Source: Azospirillum halopraeferens DSM 3675
GTDB lineage: Bacteria; Pseudomonadota; Alphaproteobacteria; Azospirillales; Azospirillaceae
Length of the DNA stretch: 64,000 nt
Assembly (NCBI RefSeq): GCF_000429625.1
Contig: NZ_AUCF01000011.1
Location: 124,001 to 188,000 of the forward strand
Direction: 5' to 3'
Shown: piece after piece, positions 17,728 to 26,966 of the stretch
Layout: the number at the start of each line of letters is the position of its first letter
How positions within the stretch are numbered: position 1 is the first letter of the stretch
Translations under genes and position numbers: made by a program
The notes under the pieces: generated by a model
The model's database searches: none
Told to the model about the DNA's origin: nothing
What the model saw: the letters and a program-made list of their open reading frames with translations, nothing else

Positions 17728-19212
17728 TCATTTCGAAGGGCGGATCGCACGCGGCTTAAGGATCGCCCCTCGGACGCGCAGGGTCTCCGTAAGCGTCTCC
17801 AAGAGGCGGGCCGCGAAGGATGCCTCACCCAATGAGCGGTAGTGAGCGAGTGTTGCTGAGTCGGTGTGACCCAGCATGGTGCTCAGCAAGTGCGCTATAT
17901 CCACCCCCCAGGAACTGAGTTCGGTAGAGTAGAAGGTTCTGAACAGGTGAGGCGTGATTGCAATGCCGAATTCTTCTTGTGTTCGACGCACCATTATGCC
18001 TCTCAGACCTTCTTGTGAAAGAGGCTTGCCCTGCTGTGTGACAAATAATGAATTCGTTTGTGATGCATCTAGCAGCAGGATGGGCCTGTATACTTCGAGA
18101 TATACCTTCAACGCGGGCTTCAGAGCGTCCGGCACTGGCCCCTCGTCAACCCGCCCATTCTTGGTCCGCGTCAGCCGTATGGATTCGGGCACTCCGGCAG
18201 CATCGAGCATTACTCCACTTCCCAGTTCCAGGGCGGCGATACTACCAACGCGCTTAGGGCGCCACGTCAGCAGCGCGATGAACAGTCCGTCCCGGAAGTG
18301 AACCGCCGCCCTGACGCTTGCGTGCTGCCGCCGAGCCGCCGCCATGAGACCGATTCCGAGGGCGTGCAGGTCAGACAAGGGAACCCGGCGCGATCGCTTG
18401 TTCAGAACCGGCTTCGCCCGCCGAACCAGAAGACCAACCCGTTTCGCCAACCACTCCCAATCCTCATTCGGCGCAAGGATGCACAGCGCCCTGCGGAGAT
18501 CGGCCGCGTACTTCGCAAGTGTCTTCGGTGCCACACAGCGAGCAGCGAGCGAGTCGAGGAACAAACCAAAGGTGTCCGGCGTCGGCATCCGGCCGACGCC
18601 CTGATCCTGTACCCAGCGACACCAGCGTCCCCAACCAAGCTCGGCCCCCATTCGGGTCGACGCCGACCAGCGCCACGGTTGTATCCCTGTTGCCGCTTCA
18701 GAGATCTTTCCGTCGAAGGATGGCAGTAGAAAGCGCGCGTATGGGTCTATTGGCTGCGGTTCGAGCCCCGGTTCTGACAGACCCGCATGCCAGCGATCCT
18801 GTTCATCAGCCGGCCAATCTTGGAACGCAAGAACACGGAGGCTGGCGGGCTTCGGACGAACGGACCGACCACCACCACGGGTCGACGCCAACGCCACGCG
18901 CTTGCGCAACAATACAGCCTTCCATGCCTCGCTGTCGTCCGGACGAAGCTGTTGCAAGGCGGCGACAAGCCCCTTGAGCAGCTCGTGGGCATTGCCTGGC
19001 GTAAAGGTGTCCAGAACGGTATCGCTGAAATCCGCCCCGCTGGTCTTGTCAGCCGGTCGCTCTACAGCGGCAGCCCAAGCGAGAAATCGGCCATAAGCTT
19101 GGCGGGCGCGCCGTTCCGCGGCGGAAGGCAAGGTTTGCCGCACTGTCATCCACCGCACGCGATCGGCGGGGGGCCACTTGTCGACGGGCAGGCCTCGCAT
19201 GAGCGTTGCCAT
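17728..19212 (-). CDS. Second tyrosine recombinase of a coupled pair
   Basis: 494 residues. The catalytic signature is in the C-terminal half: Arg in WRPKRVGSIAALE, HLFRTFYSTEL (H-x2-R box), LGHTDSATLAHYRS with the late histidine and nucleophile tyrosine. The N-terminal 200 residues look like two SAM-like core-binding bundles. Its start shares one base with the stop of the 718-residue recombinase (TGATG), so both are translationally coupled and probably work as a complex. The role in the island is not known: it may be an older or separate transposition unit. Confidence 0.88.
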   Translation of the reverse strand: MATLMRGLPVDKWPPADRVRWMTVRQTLPSAAERRARQAYGRFLAWAAAVERPADKTSGADFSDTVLDTFTPGNAHELLKGLVAALQQLRPDDSEAWKAVLLRKRVALASTRGGGRSVRPKPASLRVLAFQDWPADEQDRWHAGLSEPGLEPQPIDPYARFLLPSFDGKISEAATGIQPWRWSASTRMGAELGWGRWCRWVQDQGVGRMPTPDTFGLFLDSLAARCVAPKTLAKYAADLRRALCILAPNEDWEWLAKRVGLLVRRAKPVLNKRSRRVPLSDLHALGIGLMAAARRQHASVRAAVHFRDGLFIALLTWRPKRVGSIAALELGSGVMLDAAGVPESIRLTRTKNGRVDEGPVPDALKPALKVYLEVYRPILLLDASQTNSLFVTQQGKPLSQEGLRGIMVRRTQEEFGIAITPHLFRTFYSTELSSWGVDIAHLLSTMLGHTDSATLAHYRSLGEASFAARLLETLTETLRVRGAILKPRAIRPSK

Positions 19213-21368
19213 CAGTGCATTCCTCCAGACACAGCGCCGTCCTGAAGCGCCTTCTGCAATATTTCGTCGAGTCGGGCCGCTGCAGCGCGGGAGCGCAAGT
19301 TGTCTACATAGAATTTCGTCGAAGACGAATTCCGCGCTTGCCCCAGCAACATTTCGACGACGCGATCATCGCTGGTTGCCTCAAATATAAGTCCTCCAAA
19401 TATCTTCCTCCACAGGTGTGATCTCACTGAAATTCCAATTGCCTCCTCAACGTACCGCTTCAAGTTCAAGGCTATCCGCTGCGATGAGCGAGGTTGTCCC
19501 GGCCGGGATCTATGCGCAGCAGGGAAAAGCCAACGGCTATCCGGGTCGGCGGTGCACAGAACGGGGCGGTAATGCTGGACAAAAGTTCGTAGAAACTCGC
19601 ATTTCCACGGCGCCAGCCCTGCGGCAAGCCCCTTCCCGGTCTTGGTGACCTCGGGCGGCCATTCCACGGAGCCACGACCCTGCGGGATAGTCGGCCAGTT
19701 CAGGCAATCCAGCGACGTGTGGGCCAGCGTGCCGCGGCGGACAGGAAGGGTTGACACCAGCAATAGGCAGACGGCCGCCTCCATGCGCCGGGCGTCTCGC
19801 TCCCTGATCGGTTGCCCACGTTGGCGGCGCTCCTCGAGTTCACGGAAAGTCTGAGCTGGCAGGCTGAGCAGGCGCACGACGAGTTCTTTGTCATCCAGAA
19901 CCGGGTTGACGGTCGCCCGGTCCTGCTCCGACAATCCCGGCTTCGGCTTTCCTCGCAAATGCTTGAGGAGCGCGGCAAATCGCTGACGCTCTTCTTCAGA
20001 AATGCCGCACCAGACGACAGCCACGCGATAGAGCGCTTGCGCGATATGAGAACGGCTGGTCGTTTCTTTGTCGCTGCCATGGCGACTGTCGTAGTCCCGC
20101 AGGCACGCAATGGCCGCCTCAACGGTCGCAACGTCGGCGATCGACCGGATGTCGGCAGGCGCCTTCTGCCCGCTCCGGAGAAGAATGGAGGCAGCAAGTC
20201 GCAGTATACTGACGTGGCGCTCCGCGGTTGAGGGGGCAAGCGGTTTGTCGGTCCTGTGAATGTCTCCGATTTCCGCGAGCCGGATGAGTTTTCCGTTGCG
20301 TGTCGTAACAAATCGGCTTTCCGAAACGGAGCGTGTGCGCACGGCAGCGAGTTGGGCCTCGAGGGCTGCCTCGTAACCGACCTGCGAAGGATCAAAGCGT
20401 TCCTGCGCCGGCAGTCCGCCTGCCTTCCGATAGGCCTTGAGTTCGGCTTCAAATGCGGGGGGCAGTTCACCGGGCGCAAAGCGCAGGAAGCGACGTGCCG
20501 GCAAGGCGAGGGCTGCCGGCCACTCGTCCAGGCGCGCAGCCAGGAAGTTCCATGCCGAGAGCACTTGTCGTGCCAGTGAGGAGACTGACCGCCGCGTCAG
20601 CGAAATGCGAATTCGGTCCTCGGCATACTGCCAGACGGTTTCGGCAGTGACGTTTTGCGGCATCAACCCCTCCGAGTCGCACCAGCGGATGAAAGGCGAC
20701 ATGCGCTGCAATTGGAGGCTGGCTGAGATGTTGCGCCCCTTCTCGAACCGCTGCGCTGTGTCGTAAAGTGCACGCCATTCTGGTCGCACTTGGCTGATCG
20801 GCCGACTGTGTCGATGCACGACACCTGCAATCTGCAGCGAGACATTGATCGAGGATCGGCACTTTTCACGAACTCGCTTCGACGACGAAGCGACGATCTC
20901 GGGCCTGTTGACCGCTTCGGCGAGCCAGCGCGGGTCGGCGGGAATGTCAGACGGTTTTCGTTGCAACCATTCAGCGACCCGGTTCAAATCGCGCAGCAGT
21001 TCCTTACGGCGCTCGGACGTAAGCGGCTTGCCTTCGCCGGCCTGGGACGCGGCCTCGACCGCTGCGATCACGGCGTCAAGACGAACGCCGAGGCGAAGCC
21101 GCTCTCCAGCGGAAAGGCGCTGGTCGGAAGCGAGTTCCTCGAAAAGCAGCCCTGTGACTTCGGCGACGCGCCGAAGTCGTGCGTGATCGAGGATTGTGAC
21201 GCGCCCGGTCACGACGCTGTTAACCCATCCTTCGGAATATCCCAGGCGGCGACTCAGGGCATTCTGAGACACCGCATTTTCCGCGCACCAAGCGAGAATC
21301 AGTTGCGCAGCTTTGGTCGTTTGGCGCGGCCGGGGAGCGGCAGCAAGGCGAGACCTATTTTCGTCCAT
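19212..21368 (-). CDS. Large HTH-containing tyrosine recombinase
   Basis: 718 residues. Residues 20-80 form an XRE-like HTH (NALSRRLGYSEGWVNSVVTG). A long helical middle follows, then a C-terminal recombinase domain with Arg in LPVRRGTLAHTSLD, SHLWRKIFGGLI as the H-x2-R box, and MLLGQARNSSSTKFYVDN with the tyrosine. The glutamine in LLGQ replaces the usual late histidine of LGH. ATG at 21368 follows AGGA. It is coupled to the next recombinase. Such HTH-fused large recombinases are known from mobile islands, but I cannot name this subfamily. Confidence 0.85.
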   Translation of the reverse strand: MDENRSRLAAAPRPRQTTKAAQLILAWCAENAVSQNALSRRLGYSEGWVNSVVTGRVTILDHARLRRVAEVTGLLFEELASDQRLSAGERLRLGVRLDAVIAAVEAASQAGEGKPLTSERRKELLRDLNRVAEWLQRKPSDIPADPRWLAEAVNRPEIVASSSKRVREKCRSSINVSLQIAGVVHRHSRPISQVRPEWRALYDTAQRFEKGRNISASLQLQRMSPFIRWCDSEGLMPQNVTAETVWQYAEDRIRISLTRRSVSSLARQVLSAWNFLAARLDEWPAALALPARRFLRFAPGELPPAFEAELKAYRKAGGLPAQERFDPSQVGYEAALEAQLAAVRTRSVSESRFVTTRNGKLIRLAEIGDIHRTDKPLAPSTAERHVSILRLAASILLRSGQKAPADIRSIADVATVEAAIACLRDYDSRHGSDKETTSRSHIAQALYRVAVVWCGISEEERQRFAALLKHLRGKPKPGLSEQDRATVNPVLDDKELVVRLLSLPAQTFRELEERRQRGQPIRERDARRMEAAVCLLLVSTLPVRRGTLAHTSLDCLNWPTIPQGRGSVEWPPEVTKTGKGLAAGLAPWKCEFLRTFVQHYRPVLCTADPDSRWLFPAAHRSRPGQPRSSQRIALNLKRYVEEAIGISVRSHLWRKIFGGLIFEATSDDRVVEMLLGQARNSSSTKFYVDNLRSRAAAARLDEILQKALQDGAVSGGMH

Positions 21369-21442
21369 TGATTGATTCCTGCTGGGAAAGGGCTGTGGCG
21401 ACCTTTGGCGAGCCGTGGCGTCTCATGGCGCGTTTCGGGCTG

Positions 21443-21484
21443 AACGGGTCGAGATGACCTCCTCGGGAGCCACGTCGACCCGTT
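21443..21484 (+). promoter_or_regulatory. Inverted repeat with T-run between HTH and recombinase genes
   Basis: AACGGGTCGA at 21443-21452 pairs with TCGACCCGTT at 21475-21484, followed by three more T. The 22-base centre has its own small CTCC/GGAG stem. On the + strand it resembles a terminator, yet the genes here read leftward, so it may block antisense transcription or serve as an operator or recombinase site. Confidence 0.4.
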
Positions 21485-21552
21485 TTTCCCAAAGCCGCTT
21501 AAGACGCTGTAAAGGCGTTGTTTTCCGCATAGAACGACGAGAAGGCGGGCGC

Positions 21553-21750
21553 TTACAGGTCGCCGCGGGTTAGAGCGGCCAGCGCGGCAAGCAAGCTGTC
21601 GCGTGGTATGCGGACCCGGCCAGTGCGAGAGCGAACGCAGTGAAGCATTCCAGCGTGGCGCCACCGGTCAAGCGTCCGCATGGATACGCGAAGCAGTGAC
21701 GCAGCCTCCGATCGAGTGTAGTAAGGTTGCACGATGAGATTCTCTGACAT
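21553..21750 (-). CDS. Small excisionase/MerR-like HTH protein
   Basis: 65 residues: YYTRSEAASLLRVSMRTLDR, then a wing-like VRSRTGRVRIPRDSLLAAL. This is the typical helix-turn-helix domain of excisionases and BldC-like proteins. It is first in the leftward recombinase unit, 185 bases before the 718-residue recombinase, and probably controls its expression or recombination direction. The start is ATG at 21750. Confidence 0.8.
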   Translation of the reverse strand: MSENLIVQPYYTRSEAASLLRVSMRTLDRWRHAGMLHCVRSRTGRVRIPRDSLLAALAALTRGDL

Positions 21751-21787
21751 TTCGGCAATCGCCTGCTGATATTAGGACCAATCATCG

Positions 21788-21832
21788 CATGTCTGTCCCA
21801 GTAATCATCTTACCAATACTGTGAGAGACATG
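21788..21832. promoter_or_regulatory. Operator-like palindrome upstream of the HTH gene
   Basis: CATGTCTgtccCAGTA at one side and TACTGtgagAGACATG at the other: 12 of 16 positions in each arm are complementary. It begins 38 bases before the HTH start and is AT-rich, which suits autoregulation by that HTH protein or use as a recombination site. A further TTGACATG lies just to the right. Confidence 0.5.
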
Positions 21833-21944
21833 GGTTGACATGTAGTTCCCGGGCGCGGGCTGACAACACAAAAATGCGCTACAGCCAAATACTTCTGCTG
21901 ATCATCTCTCCTCTTTATTCTATAAATATAATCCGGAAATAATC

Positions 21945-21978
21945 GTGTGCGTCGCGTCGGATGATGAGCGACGCACAC
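21945..21978. promoter_or_regulatory. Perfect 11-base inverted repeat before the first + strand gene
   Basis: GTGTGCGTCGC, a 12-base centre, then GCGACGCACAC. It lies just after the AT-rich TATAAATATAAT (21921-21932), about 65 bases before the GTG-started gene at 22044. It might be an operator controlling transcription into the BREX region, or a hairpin. There is no T-run. Confidence 0.5.
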
Positions 21979-22043
21979 TTATATGAATGGAGAGAGTGAA
22001 ACTACGGCGACAGTCTTGACACCCCTCAACAAAGGAGATCGCC

Positions 22044-22400
22044 GTGTTTTATGCAGCCCAACCCCACAGTAATTTCTGGAAGAACTGGGATTCGGACGCC
22101 TTTGGGAGCGCCGATGCCGCGGAGCGGATCATCGTGCTGCCCGCGACCCTGGCTGCGCAGCAAATGCGAGTGGCTCACGCGTTTACCCGCGAGTTGCTAT
22201 TCCTTCACAGCCTGCGGAGCTGCTCCCTTCCCGAACAGTCCGGAAGTGCCCTTCGTCGACAGCGACAGCGGATTGAGGTCCTTCGCCAACTCGTTCGGCT
22301 GCTGGAACTCGGCGTTCGGCCGCATTGGTGCCTGTTTTCCAACAGCGTACTGGTGTTGAGGCTCACCCTGTATGGCACCGCCCGACCGCCGCTCCCATGA
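22044..22400 (+). CDS. Small protein of unknown function ahead of BREX
   Basis: 118 residues starting at GTG, with a near-ideal ribosome-binding site (AAAGGAG six bases before). The sequence begins MFYAAQPHSNFWKNWDSDAF, has a helical, arginine-rich centre (LRRQRQRIEVLRQLVRLLEL) and shows no recognised domain. It is the first + strand gene after the regulatory region and precedes pglW by nearly 400 bases. It may be a regulator or leader gene for the defence cluster; this is a guess from position. Confidence 0.5.
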   Translation: MFYAAQPHSNFWKNWDSDAFGSADAAERIIVLPATLAAQQMRVAHAFTRELLFLHSLRSCSLPEQSGSALRRQRQRIEVLRQLVRLLELGVRPHWCLFSNSVLVLRLTLYGTARPPLP

Positions 22401-22487
22401 GGGAGCGGCTTTTCAAGGATTCGCTGATTCTTAAGATTCATGCGCCCAATTCTCCTAAATGTATCAGAGGCTTACGTACCCGTCCCC

Positions 22488-22550
22488 GTCCGCACGACGG
22501 AACATCCCGTCCGCGCGACGGGGCATGCTGTCTGCACGACGGGGTGGATG
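22488..22550 (+). repeat. Three tandem degenerate 21-base repeats
   Basis: Units start at 22488, 22509 and 22530 and share the pattern GTCyGCrCGACGG. They occupy the region upstream of pglW. In one frame (from ATG 22459) they would encode three copies of a seven-residue unit like PSARRGM, but that frame has no ribosome-binding site and runs into pglW. They could be protein-binding sites. Confidence 0.55.
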
Positions 22551-22784
22551 GGCCGTGGCGACGGACTTCCCGTTTTTCGAAACCGCATTCGCCAAGGTTC
22601 GCAACGTTTCGAAAGCTGGTGCAGCCGCGGCCCCCTGTCATGCAAGGGCAGCCGTGCTGTTTCGGCCAATGGCAGCCGCACCGCCCCGTCGGGCATGCCT
22701 CGCCCTCTCGCGCGAACCTCCTCAGCCTATGGACCTGCGCCCGCACCTGTCGCATCCTGCGCGCACACTCGGTAGAGGTGCCGC

Positions 22785-25700
22785 ATGGCGATGGGTGCGC
22801 AGCGCTGGTTGACGATCACGGAGTCCCCGTTCCCCTGGGAGCGTGAGGCCCTGGAGTTCCTGCGCGAGCGGCTGCCGGACCAGGACCCGTGGTACGCCTG
22901 GTCGAACGTCGAGTTCATCGACGACGAGGGCAAGGTCAACGAGGTCGACGCGCTGATCCTGTCGCCGCACGGCCTGTTCCTGGTGGAGATCAAGAGCCGC
23001 CCCGGCCAGCTCGACGGCGATCCGCACACCTGGACCTGGACCACCGACGGCCGCCGGCGCACCGACGACAACCCACTGATCCTCGCCAACCGCAAGGCCA
23101 AGCGCCTCGCCGGTCTGCTGAAGCGGCAGAACGCCGTCACCCGCGCCCGGCTGCGTCTCCCCTACGTGACGGCGGTGCTGTTCCTATCGGCACCCGACCT
23201 GGTGTGGCGGGTCGATCCGGCCACCGCCCTTTCGACCTTCGGACGGCGGCAGACCAAGTGGGGCGGGGGCATCATCAACACGCTGACCGCCGGCCCGCCC
23301 TCGGCTCCGCCGCGGGCCCCGGTGACCGCCGAGCAGGCACGGATGGTCTGCCGGGCGCTTGCCGAGGCCGGCGTCCGTCCCTCTCTGCGCGAGCGCCGCA
23401 TCGCCGACTACGAGCTGACGCGCGTGCTTGCCGAAGGCGACGGCTGGCAGGACTGGGAAGGGCGCCATGTGGCGCTGGGCGTGCCGCGGCGCATCCGCGT
23501 CTACCCCTACGCCGCGGCCGCCGACGAGGCGGCGCGGCGCGCGCTGGGCCGGCTGGCCGCGCGGGAGTTCCAGGTGCTGGAGGGCATCGACCATCCCGGC
23601 GTGCTCCGGGTGCGGGAGTACAAGGACACCGACCGTGGCCCGGCGCTGATCTTCGACCACGACCCCAAGGCGATCCGCCTCGACTTTCTGCTCCGCGAAC
23701 ACCTGGAGCGCATGGGGGTGGACCTCCGCCTTCACATCCTGCGCCAGTTGGCCGAGACGCTGAAGCACGCCCACGGCAAGCGGCTCTACCACCGCGCGCT
23801 GGCACCTCAGAGCATCCTCGTGCGCGACGTCGACCAGCCCTTTCCGCGCCTGCAGATCATGAACTGGCAGACGGCGGCGCGCGATGCCTCGACCACGGGC
23901 ACGGCCCACGTGACCTCCGGCACGGTGCACCTCGACAGCTACGTCGAGGACCCGGCCAAGGTCTACATCGCGCCCGAAGCTCTGAGCGGTGGCCCACAGT
24001 CCGGGCCGCACCATGACGTCTTCTCGCTGGCCGCCATCGCCTACCACCTGTTCACCGGGCAGCCGCCCGCCGCCTCGCCGCTCGACCTCGCCGCACGGCT
24101 GCGCTCCGGCGGCGGCCTGCGCGTGTCCGACGTCGTGGACGGGGCGATGCAGAGCCTCGTCGACCTCGTCCGCACCGGCACCCACCCCGAGGTGCCGGCC
24201 CGCATCGCCTCCATGGACGAGTTCCTCGAACGCCTCGCTGAAGTCGAGCGCGACCTGCAGCGCGGCACTCCGGAAGCCACCGTCGACCCGGCGGTGGCGA
24301 AGCCCGGCGACCGCCTGGACGGCGGGTTCACCGTGGTTCGCCGCCTGGGCCGGGGCGCCTCGGCCGACGCGCTGCTGGTGCAGGCGGACGGCGAGGAGGG
24401 GGAGGAGCTGGTGCTGAAGGTGGCGCTGGACCCGGCCCACAACGACCGCCTGGAGGCCGAGGCTGCCGCACTCGCCAAGCTGCGCCACACCAACATCGTG
24501 TCGGCCCGGCGCACCGTGACGGTCGCCGGGCGCACGGCGATCCTGATGGAAAGCGCCGGCGCCCAGACCCTGGCGCAGAACCTGCGCACGCCCGACGGCC
24601 TATCCCTGGACCTCAAGCGGCGCTTCGGCGAGGAGCTGCTGAGCGCCGTCGACCACCTGGAGCAGAAGGGCATCGCCCACCGCGACATCAAGCCCGACAA
24701 CATCGGCATCACCGAGGGCAAGGAGCGCCGGCGCCTGGTGCTGTTCGACTTTTCCCTGGCCCGCACATCGCCGGACAACATCCAGGCGGGAACCCGCCCC
24801 TACCTCGACCCCTTCCTCGCGCTGCGCCGCCCGCCGCGCTGGGATCTCAGCGCCGAGCGTTTCGCCGCCGCGGTGACCCTGCACGAGATGATGACCGGCG
24901 TGCTCCCCACCTGGGGCGACGGGCAGAGCGACCCGGCCCTGATCGACGACGAGGCGACCATCGAATCCGGACGCCTCGACCCGCACCTGCGCGAGGGGCT
25001 GACCGCCTTCTTCGACCGGGCGCTGCGCCGCGACCCGCGGGAGCGCTTCGACAACGCCGAGGACATGCTGCGGGCCTGGCGCCGCGTGTTCGACGAGGCG
25101 GTGACGACCCGGGCCGAGGAGGACGGGTTCGACGCCGTCGCCCGCCGGGTCACCGCGACCACCTCGATCGCCGAGCTGGGCTACGGCGTGGAGGCCCAGG
25201 ACGTGCTCGACCGCATGGGCGTGCACAGCGTGCGCGACCTGCTGGCGGTTCCCCGCAAGAACATCCGCCTTGCCAGCGGCGTCGGCGACCGCATCCGCAA
25301 GGAGATCCGGCTGAAGGCCAAGCGCCTGGCCCAGCTCCGGCCCGAGCTGGTGCCGGGCGCCCCCGCCACCACCGATCCCGGCACCGCCGCGGAGGGCGGC
25401 CGTCTCAGCATCGACCGCCTGGCCGAGCTGCTCGTGCCGCGCCGTCCGCTGGGCGAGGACACGGTGGAGGACCGCGCGCTCGTCGTCTTCCTGGGGTTGG
25501 AGGACACCGATTCCCCGTCGGCGTGGCCCACCGTCGGCGCGGTCGCCAGCCGCTGCGGCATCGCCCGCACCGCCGTCGCCACGGCGATCGGCAAGGGCCG
25601 GGAACGCTGGCACAAGCAACCGGCGCTGACCGTGGTGCGCGACGAGGTGCGCACCCTGCTGCGGGCCAACGGCGGTGTGATGACCGTGGCGGAACTGGTG

Positions 25701-26957
25701 CCGCAGATCCTGGCCGCACACGGCTCCCTGCTCGATGACGCGGAGCGCCGGCGGTTCGCCGGGGCCGTCCTGCGCGCCGCCGTCGACGCCGAGAGCGCCC
25801 TGGCCGAGCCACGCTTCCAGGTGTTCGAGGGCGAGGCGGTTCCGCTGGTGGCGGAATCGGCGGAGTTGGCTCTGCACGCCCGCACCCTCGGCCGCGCCGC
25901 CGACGCGCTGGCCGGGCAGGACCCGCTGGCGCCGCCCCAGCGGGTGTACGAGGAGCTGGACGCCCCGGGCTGGCCGGCGCTGGAGGGTGTGGAGGCCGCT
26001 CCCCGTCCCGCACCCGTCCGGGTGCGCGCGCTGGCGGTGGCGGCCTCGCGCACCGCCGCCCTGTCGAGCAAGGGCGAGGTCTACCCCCGCGGCATGACGG
26101 CCGAACGCACGCTGCGGCTGGCCGCGGGGTCCCTTCTCGGTCCGCGCGTTCTGACCGAGGCGCAGGTGCGCGAGCGCGTCGAGGGGCGCTACGCCGAGGC
26201 CGCCCCGCTGCCCACCCGGCCGGCGCTCGACGCGCTGCTGGAGCAGGCCGGGACGGGCCGCGTGTGGCGCGAGGACGGCGAGGACGGGCCCGGCTACTAC
26301 GCCGGCCGCACCGGCTTCGGCGTCTCGTCGGGACTGAGTTCGCTGCACCGCTCGCTGACCGACGGGCCGCCGGTGGAGCAGACGCCGGAGGTCGACGCCG
26401 CCCGGCACCTGGAGGAGAAGTTGGCGTACGCGCTGCGCACCGGCGGCTTCCTGGCGCTGACCGTCGAGCCCCGGCGCTACCTGGACGCCGAACAGGCCCT
26501 GCTCGACCGCTTCCCGCTGCGCCGCGTCAGCCTCGACCGCCTGCTGCTCGACGTGCTGCGCCGTGAGGCCGCGGCCCGCAAGGTCGACTGGTCGCTGGTG
26601 CTGCGCGCCGACGCCACGGACCGGCAGAGCCGCGACTGGACCAACCTGCGCCGCCTCATCGGCTTCGCCTGGCCGGCCGTCGAACAGGCCCTCGCCACGG
26701 CAACCGAGCCGCAGGTGCTGGTGGACTGCGGCCTGTTCGCCCGCTACGAGCTGATGGACCGTCTCCAGGTGCTGCGCGACCGCTCGGGCACGGCGGGCGG
26801 TTCGCCCGGCCTGTGGCTGTTGTTGCCCCAACCCGACGCCGGCCTGCCGACCATCGCCGGCAAGGCGGTGCCCGTGATCGGCAGCACCCAGTGGGCGCGC
26901 ATCCCCTCCGCCTGGATCGCCAACCGGCACCGGGCCGGGACGCGGCCGGCGGCGTGA
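22785..26957 (+). CDS. pglW: BREX type 2 PglW: NERD plus tandem kinase domains
   Basis: 1390 residues. Domains in order: NERD nuclease-related domain (about 10-125, with EVDALILSPHGLFLVEIKSR); a degenerate kinase domain (about 205-480, catalytic loop YHRALAPQSI without the usual HRD Asp); an intact kinase domain (about 510-770) with loop GRGASADALL, Lys-545 in LVLKVAL and HRDIKPDN near 632, whose metal motif is DFS instead of DFG; a helix-hairpin-helix near 810-870; and a long C-terminal region. PglW is the serine/threonine kinase of the Pgl/BREX-2 phage-resistance system. ATG follows AGAGGT. It starts the BREX set. Confidence 0.93.
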   Translation: MAMGAQRWLTITESPFPWEREALEFLRERLPDQDPWYAWSNVEFIDDEGKVNEVDALILSPHGLFLVEIKSRPGQLDGDPHTWTWTTDGRRRTDDNPLILANRKAKRLAGLLKRQNAVTRARLRLPYVTAVLFLSAPDLVWRVDPATALSTFGRRQTKWGGGIINTLTAGPPSAPPRAPVTAEQARMVCRALAEAGVRPSLRERRIADYELTRVLAEGDGWQDWEGRHVALGVPRRIRVYPYAAAADEAARRALGRLAAREFQVLEGIDHPGVLRVREYKDTDRGPALIFDHDPKAIRLDFLLREHLERMGVDLRLHILRQLAETLKHAHGKRLYHRALAPQSILVRDVDQPFPRLQIMNWQTAARDASTTGTAHVTSGTVHLDSYVEDPAKVYIAPEALSGGPQSGPHHDVFSLAAIAYHLFTGQPPAASPLDLAARLRSGGGLRVSDVVDGAMQSLVDLVRTGTHPEVPARIASMDEFLERLAEVERDLQRGTPEATVDPAVAKPGDRLDGGFTVVRRLGRGASADALLVQADGEEGEELVLKVALDPAHNDRLEAEAAALAKLRHTNIVSARRTVTVAGRTAILMESAGAQTLAQNLRTPDGLSLDLKRRFGEELLSAVDHLEQKGIAHRDIKPDNIGITEGKERRRLVLFDFSLARTSPDNIQAGTRPYLDPFLALRRPPRWDLSAERFAAAVTLHEMMTGVLPTWGDGQSDPALIDDEATIESGRLDPHLREGLTAFFDRALRRDPRERFDNAEDMLRAWRRVFDEAVTTRAEEDGFDAVARRVTATTSIAELGYGVEAQDVLDRMGVHSVRDLLAVPRKNIRLASGVGDRIRKEIRLKAKRLAQLRPELVPGAPATTDPGTAAEGGRLSIDRLAELLVPRRPLGEDTVEDRALVVFLGLEDTDSPSAWPTVGAVASRCGIARTAVATAIGKGRERWHKQPALTVVRDEVRTLLRANGGVMTVAELVPQILAAHGSLLDDAERRRFAGAVLRAAVDAESALAEPRFQVFEGEAVPLVAESAELALHARTLGRAADALAGQDPLAPPQRVYEELDAPGWPALEGVEAAPRPAPVRVRALAVAASRTAALSSKGEVYPRGMTAERTLRLAAGSLLGPRVLTEAQVRERVEGRYAEAAPLPTRPALDALLEQAGTGRVWREDGEDGPGYYAGRTGFGVSSGLSSLHRSLTDGPPVEQTPEVDAARHLEEKLAYALRTGGFLALTVEPRRYLDAEQALLDRFPLRRVSLDRLLLDVLRREAAARKVDWSLVLRADATDRQSRDWTNLRRLIGFAWPAVEQALATATEPQVLVDCGLFARYELMDRLQVLRDRSGTAGGSPGLWLLLPQPDAGLPTIAGKAVPVIGSTQWARIPSAWIANRHRAGTRPAA

Positions 26958-26966
26958 GGTCACGCC

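Noticed and set aside
16200..21368. Reading the three recombinases as a classical recombinase-in-trio (RIT) element or a Tn554-type set
   Set aside because: Lengths (417, 494 and 718 residues), the HTH genes in between and the gap between the first and second recombinase do not match those arrangements.
22488..22550. The 21-base repeats as a CRISPR array
   Set aside because: There are only three degenerate units with no unique spacers and no cas genes in the window.
22459..22812. A 117-codon frame with three PSARRxx heptads just before pglW
   Set aside because: It has no ribosome-binding site, runs over the pglW start, and its later part looks like a shadow frame. The repeats are recorded as DNA repeats instead.
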